64,000 nucleotides of DNA from Lophium mytilinum (taxonomy: Eukaryota; Ascomycota; Dothideomycetes; Mytilinidiales; Mytilinidiaceae), in assembly GCA_010093605.1 (NCBI GenBank), contig MU004187.1, forward strand, positions 1,372,018 to 1,436,017, written 5' to 3'. Below the pieces are notes generated by a model, which worked only from the letters and a program-made list of their open reading frames with translations, was not told where the DNA came from and did no database searches. Each line of letters opens with the position of its first letter. Position 1 is the stretch's first letter. Positions 60,714 through 64,000 of the stretch are shown piece after piece. Both the position numbers and the translations under genes were made by a program.

Positions 60714-60727
60714 AAAGGGGGGAGACG
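60714..60727 (+). other. polypurine tract of the family A element
   Basis: AAAGGGGGGAGACG directly abuts the 3' LTR start TGTTATAG, as expected for the plus-strand priming site of an LTR retrotransposon. Confidence 0.8.
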
Positions 60728-60927
60728 TGTTATAGCTATATAATTGCGCATAATATGTAACTAGAGGTTACGTAATAGAGGCTCTATAGAACGGATAAAC
60801 GTTGCTCCGCCCTTTAGGTTATTATAACGTCCGTTCTAGGAACCTCTTCCTCTCTTATATTTATCTTTTGTTAATATTAATACTATTTAATTTAATAATT
60901 CTAATATTTTAACTTTAAGCCCTAATA
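60728..60927 (+). repeat. 3' LTR of the complete family A element
   Basis: 200 bp beginning TGTTATAGC and ending CCCTAATA, followed by the CTCTA target duplication. It is less mutated than the 5' LTR: it keeps the TG start and several CpGs that are altered in the other copies. Confidence 0.92.
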
Positions 60928-60932
60928 CTCTA

Positions 60933-63900
60933 CTACCTAAATATAAAACCTAAGCTATTTTAAAGAAAAAGAATTATATTATCTATAATAAGCTCTAAAA
61001 GCTTCTAGATAATAGCTTTATTAAGAATAGTAATTCTTCTATGCACGCACCCGTGCTATTAGTTAAGAAACTAGATAGAACTTATTACTTCTATATTAAC
61101 TATTATAAACTTAACGCTATTACTATAAAGAATTAATATCTAATTTCTATTATATAAGAGACGCTTAACCGCCTCTATAAAGCTAAGTAGTATACTAAGC
61201 TAGATATTATCTTAGCTTTTAACCGCGTCCGTATTAAACTAGGTAATAAATAGAAAACGGCTTTTATTATACGCTATAGAATATTCTAATCTAAGGTCTT
61301 AGAATTTAGTATATATAACGGCCCCGGCACCTTCTAGATATTTATTAATAATATTCTCTATAAGTATTTAGATAACTTCTATTTAGTCTATATAGATAAT
61401 ATACTAGTATTTATAGATAGAATAGAAGAAGAATATATTATGCATATATAAAAGATACTAGACTAACTATATAAAGCCGGCCTATACCTTAATATTAATA
61501 AATATAAATTTCTTATTAAGCGTATTAAGTACCTTAGCCTTATTATTATAACTAAGGGCGTTAAAATAGACTAGAAGAAAGTTAAGGCTATTACTAAATA
61601 GGCTACTTCTACCTATCTTAAGAATGTCTAGGCCTTCTTAGGCCTAGCTAACTTCTATAGGCAATTTATATAAGGCTTCTTATAACTATATAAGCTACTT
61701 ACTAACCTTTTATAAAAAGAACTAAACGGGCGCATTTATTTTAAATAGTTATTAGGCTGTTAGAAAGCTTTTAACAACCTAAAAACAGCGTTTACTACTG
61801 CACTCTATCTTAAATACTTTAACTCTAACCGGAAATTATATATTAAAATAGACGCATTTAATTATATAGCCGCAGGAGTCTTTTTATAGCTATATAATAA
61901 TAGAATATAGTACTTAGTTACTTTCTACTCTTATAAAATAATACTAGCGGAGTGCAACTATAAAATCTATAATAAGAAGTTGCTTACTATTATCCTTGCC
62001 TTTAAAGAATAGAAACTATAGTACTAAGGTAATAGATACTAGAACCCTATTTAAGTACTAATAGATTACTGCAATCTACTATACTTTATAACTACGTAAT
62101 AACTAAACTAATAATAGATGCGTTAGCTCTAGATTCTCTTAGAAATTAACTACGTCCTAATATACCGGCCTAGCTATCTAGAAACTAAACTAGATAGTTT
62201 TACACGCCGTAGCTAGGATCTACCGCAATCTAATAATAATAAATAATTTCTATTTTAATAATAAACTATAATTAAAATAAAGAACCTCGCCTCTAAGGTA
62301 TTAAAAGAGCTCTATCTTTATACTATAGATATTATAAGTTATACCCGGCCCCTATATAAACTTATTAAAAAGGCCTATAATATAGATAAAACTGCGTTCT
62401 AGAAGGGGGGCAGTAACCTAGATAACTAGTTAGATAACTATCTAGTCTACTATATTATAGCGCTTAAGTAACGCGGTAATTAGAAGCTTCTATGCAATAT
62501 TCTAAAGAATAAGCGCGTCTAACTATTAATAAGTAAGTTAGAGGTTATAGATAATAAACTATAGATTCTCTATAAGAACTTCTAATAACTATTTATACTA
62601 TAGTTAGCCGCACTCTAGCTTTAGATTATATAGCTAGAATATAACTATACTAGTGCAGGTTATAGAGGCTATATAGACTGCCTCTAGCGTATACGCCCTA
62701 GCTACTACTAGCTATAGTTTACTAAATTAATTACAACCTATATTAACGCTTACTAGCGCTACTATAATATTAAGCCCTCTAACTTTACTAAGTAAGGTTT
62801 CTTACGCCTCTTACCCGTCCCCCTTTATTACTAGCGTAATATTACTATAGACTATATAGTTAACTTACCTATTTATAAGTATTATAGCTATAAGTATTAT
62901 TATATACTAGTTGTAATTAATAGACTCTTAAAAGAATATTACTTCCTTACTATTACTTTACTAGAAGTAGATAAGCTAGCTAAGGTCTATTTCTAATAGA
63001 TCTATTAACTATATAGACTACTAGCGTCTATTACTAGTAATCTAGGAATATAATTTATCTCTAAATTCTAGTAATATCTCTATTATTAGATATAATTATT
63101 ACTAAATACGTCTACCGCTTTCTACCTAGAAACTAATAGTTAAATAGAAATTACTAATATAGATATAAAGAAATACCTATAAGCCTATATTAACTATATA
63201 TAGAATAACTAGTATAACCTACTACTCTTAGCTAAGCTTATTACTAATATCTATGTATTAGCTACTATAGGCTTATTACCGTTCTTTATAAATTACAGCT
63301 ACACCTCTTATTTAGAGCTTAAGCCACCTATTATTAAAGATAAGAAAATATCTAAAAATAAGGAAATTAAATAAGAACTAGCTAATAATATAGCTAAATG
63401 CCTAAAGAATATTAAGGTCTATCTACAGGACCGTATTATATAGGCTTAAGAGGAATAAGCTTACTAAGCTAACCGCTACTATAATGTAGCTACAGACATT
63501 CGCGTTAATAATATAGTCTAGCTTAACGCTAAGAATATTAAATTAGACCGCACTAAGAAGGCCCTTAATAATAAGTTTATAGGCCTCTTCCGCGTTAATA
63601 AGGTTATTAATTAGGGCGCGGCCTTCTAATTAGACCTTCTATCTAATACTAAGATCTATAACGTCTTTTATTCTTTATTATTACGGCTTAATACTTCTAA
63701 ACCTATTAAGGGATAGGATTACCCTAAGCCTATACCGCTACCTAAGCTAATCTAATAAGAGGATAATAATAAGCCTATAGAGGAATTTATAGTTACCTAA
63801 ATTATTAACTTATATATTAAGAATAATAATATCTAATATAAGGTTTACTATGTTAGTAGTGCATAACTATATAAATTCTAGTAACTATTTAGGAATCTTA

Positions 63901-64000
63901 AGAGCTACCTCTATAAGGTTTTTAACTTTTATTATTATAGCCTATAGAAACTTAAACTACCTGCTTACTTTATTAAACTAAAGGACTAGACTCTATCTAC
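60933..64000 (+). mobile_element. Ty3/Gypsy family B (chromovirus-type), right part, running off the edge
   Basis: Continues the family B element after the nested insertion: reverse transcriptase (about 60975-61640), RNase H (about 61830-62100), integrase (about 62640-63310), then a linker and a chromodomain-like region at about 63830-63960 near the edge. The 3' LTR should lie beyond the window. Saturated with RIP-type changes. Confidence 0.8.

Larger units (their letters stand above)
52243..60927 (+). mobile_element. complete Ty3/Gypsy family A LTR retrotransposon, RIP-inactivated
   Basis: 8685 bp with 200-bp LTRs at both ends and a perfect 5-bp target duplication CTCTA (52238-52242 and 60928-60932). 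Parts left to right: 5' LTR, leader with tandem duplication (about 52800-52940), gag with a zinc-knuckle-like motif (about 53590-55770), protease (about 56035-56350), reverse transcriptase (about 56980-57600), RNase H (about 57830-58110), integrase (about 58780-59450), a chromodomain-like region (about 60030-60260), polypurine tract and 3' LTR. The RT-RH-IN order marks Ty3/Gypsy. Structurally whole, but the coding capacity is destroyed by a very large number of transitions. As the innermost insertion it is the youngest of the three. Confidence 0.9.
44101..64000. other. RIP-affected AT-rich island
   Basis: Across this interval TA is the dominant dinucleotide on both strands while CA and TG are rare; CG-containing words (GCGC, CCGGCG) persist. 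This is the CpA-to-TpA signature of repeat-induced point mutation. Short apparent open frames inside it are chance survivals within retroelement sequence, not genes. The change in composition at about 44.1 kb is abrupt and coincides with repeat content. Confidence 0.92.

Noticed and set aside
44101-64000. Considered as mitochondrial DNA or a centromere because of extreme AT content
   Set aside because: LTRs, target duplication and gag/pol order explain it as RIPed retroelements, and CpG retention with CpA loss is a RIP pattern; a centromeric role cannot be judged from sequence alone.
1-64000. CRISPR arrays, operons, bacterial-type promoters
   Set aside because: The genome is eukaryotic with spliced genes; no spaced direct repeats of CRISPR type are seen. 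I also looked for tRNA-like B-box words and found none I could support.

Overview
The window comes from a filamentous ascomycete (Pezizomycotina; I cannot place it further). The signs are short 45-70 bp GT-AG introns with TACTAAC-like branch points, fungal genes such as URB1, ENT3, SNG1 and NUF2, and a 20 kb island with the signature of repeat-induced point mutation (RIP).

Layout. 1-15.96 kb is mostly gene-dense housekeeping DNA: the 3' end of an alpha/beta hydrolase (+), a serine carboxypeptidase (+), a PLP-dependent Cys/Met-metabolism enzyme (-), a cyclophilin with an apparent mitochondrial presequence ahead of the cytosolic start (-), the Ent3-type epsin (+), the alpha subunit of phenylalanyl-tRNA synthetase (+), a Tim17-like membrane protein (-) and IMP dehydrogenase (+). 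A non-coding fold-back element lies between the cyclophilin and ENT3 genes. From 16.27 to 18.43 kb lies a decayed GH79-like glycoside hydrolase gene.

18.7-31.4 kb looks accessory: an MFS efflux pump, a peroxisomal (C-terminal AKL) 4-coumarate-CoA-ligase-like enzyme, an aldo-keto reductase interrupted by one in-frame TGA, a phenol-hydroxylase-type FAD monooxygenase and an SNG1-like membrane protein. Together they resemble an aromatic-compound uptake, degradation or detoxification neighbourhood. At 32.2 kb is a small intronless gene whose domain I know mainly from bacteria and phages, divergent from URB1.

32.9-43.6 kb returns to housekeeping: URB1 (ribosome biogenesis), an intronless, disordered, probable eIF4E-binding protein with a 15-bp coding tandem repeat, and the kinetochore gene NUF2.

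From about 44.1 kb to the right edge the composition changes abruptly. TpA is hugely enriched, CpA/TpG nearly absent, and CpG survives. This is RIPed retroelement DNA holding at least three nested Ty3/Gypsy chromovirus-type copies. A complete but heavily mutated copy (52243-60927, 200-bp LTRs, 5-bp target duplication CTCTA) sits inside a second Gypsy element (about 48.58-52.24 kb plus 60.93 kb to the edge), which itself interrupts an older copy of the first family (LTR at 45068). No host gene is supportable there.
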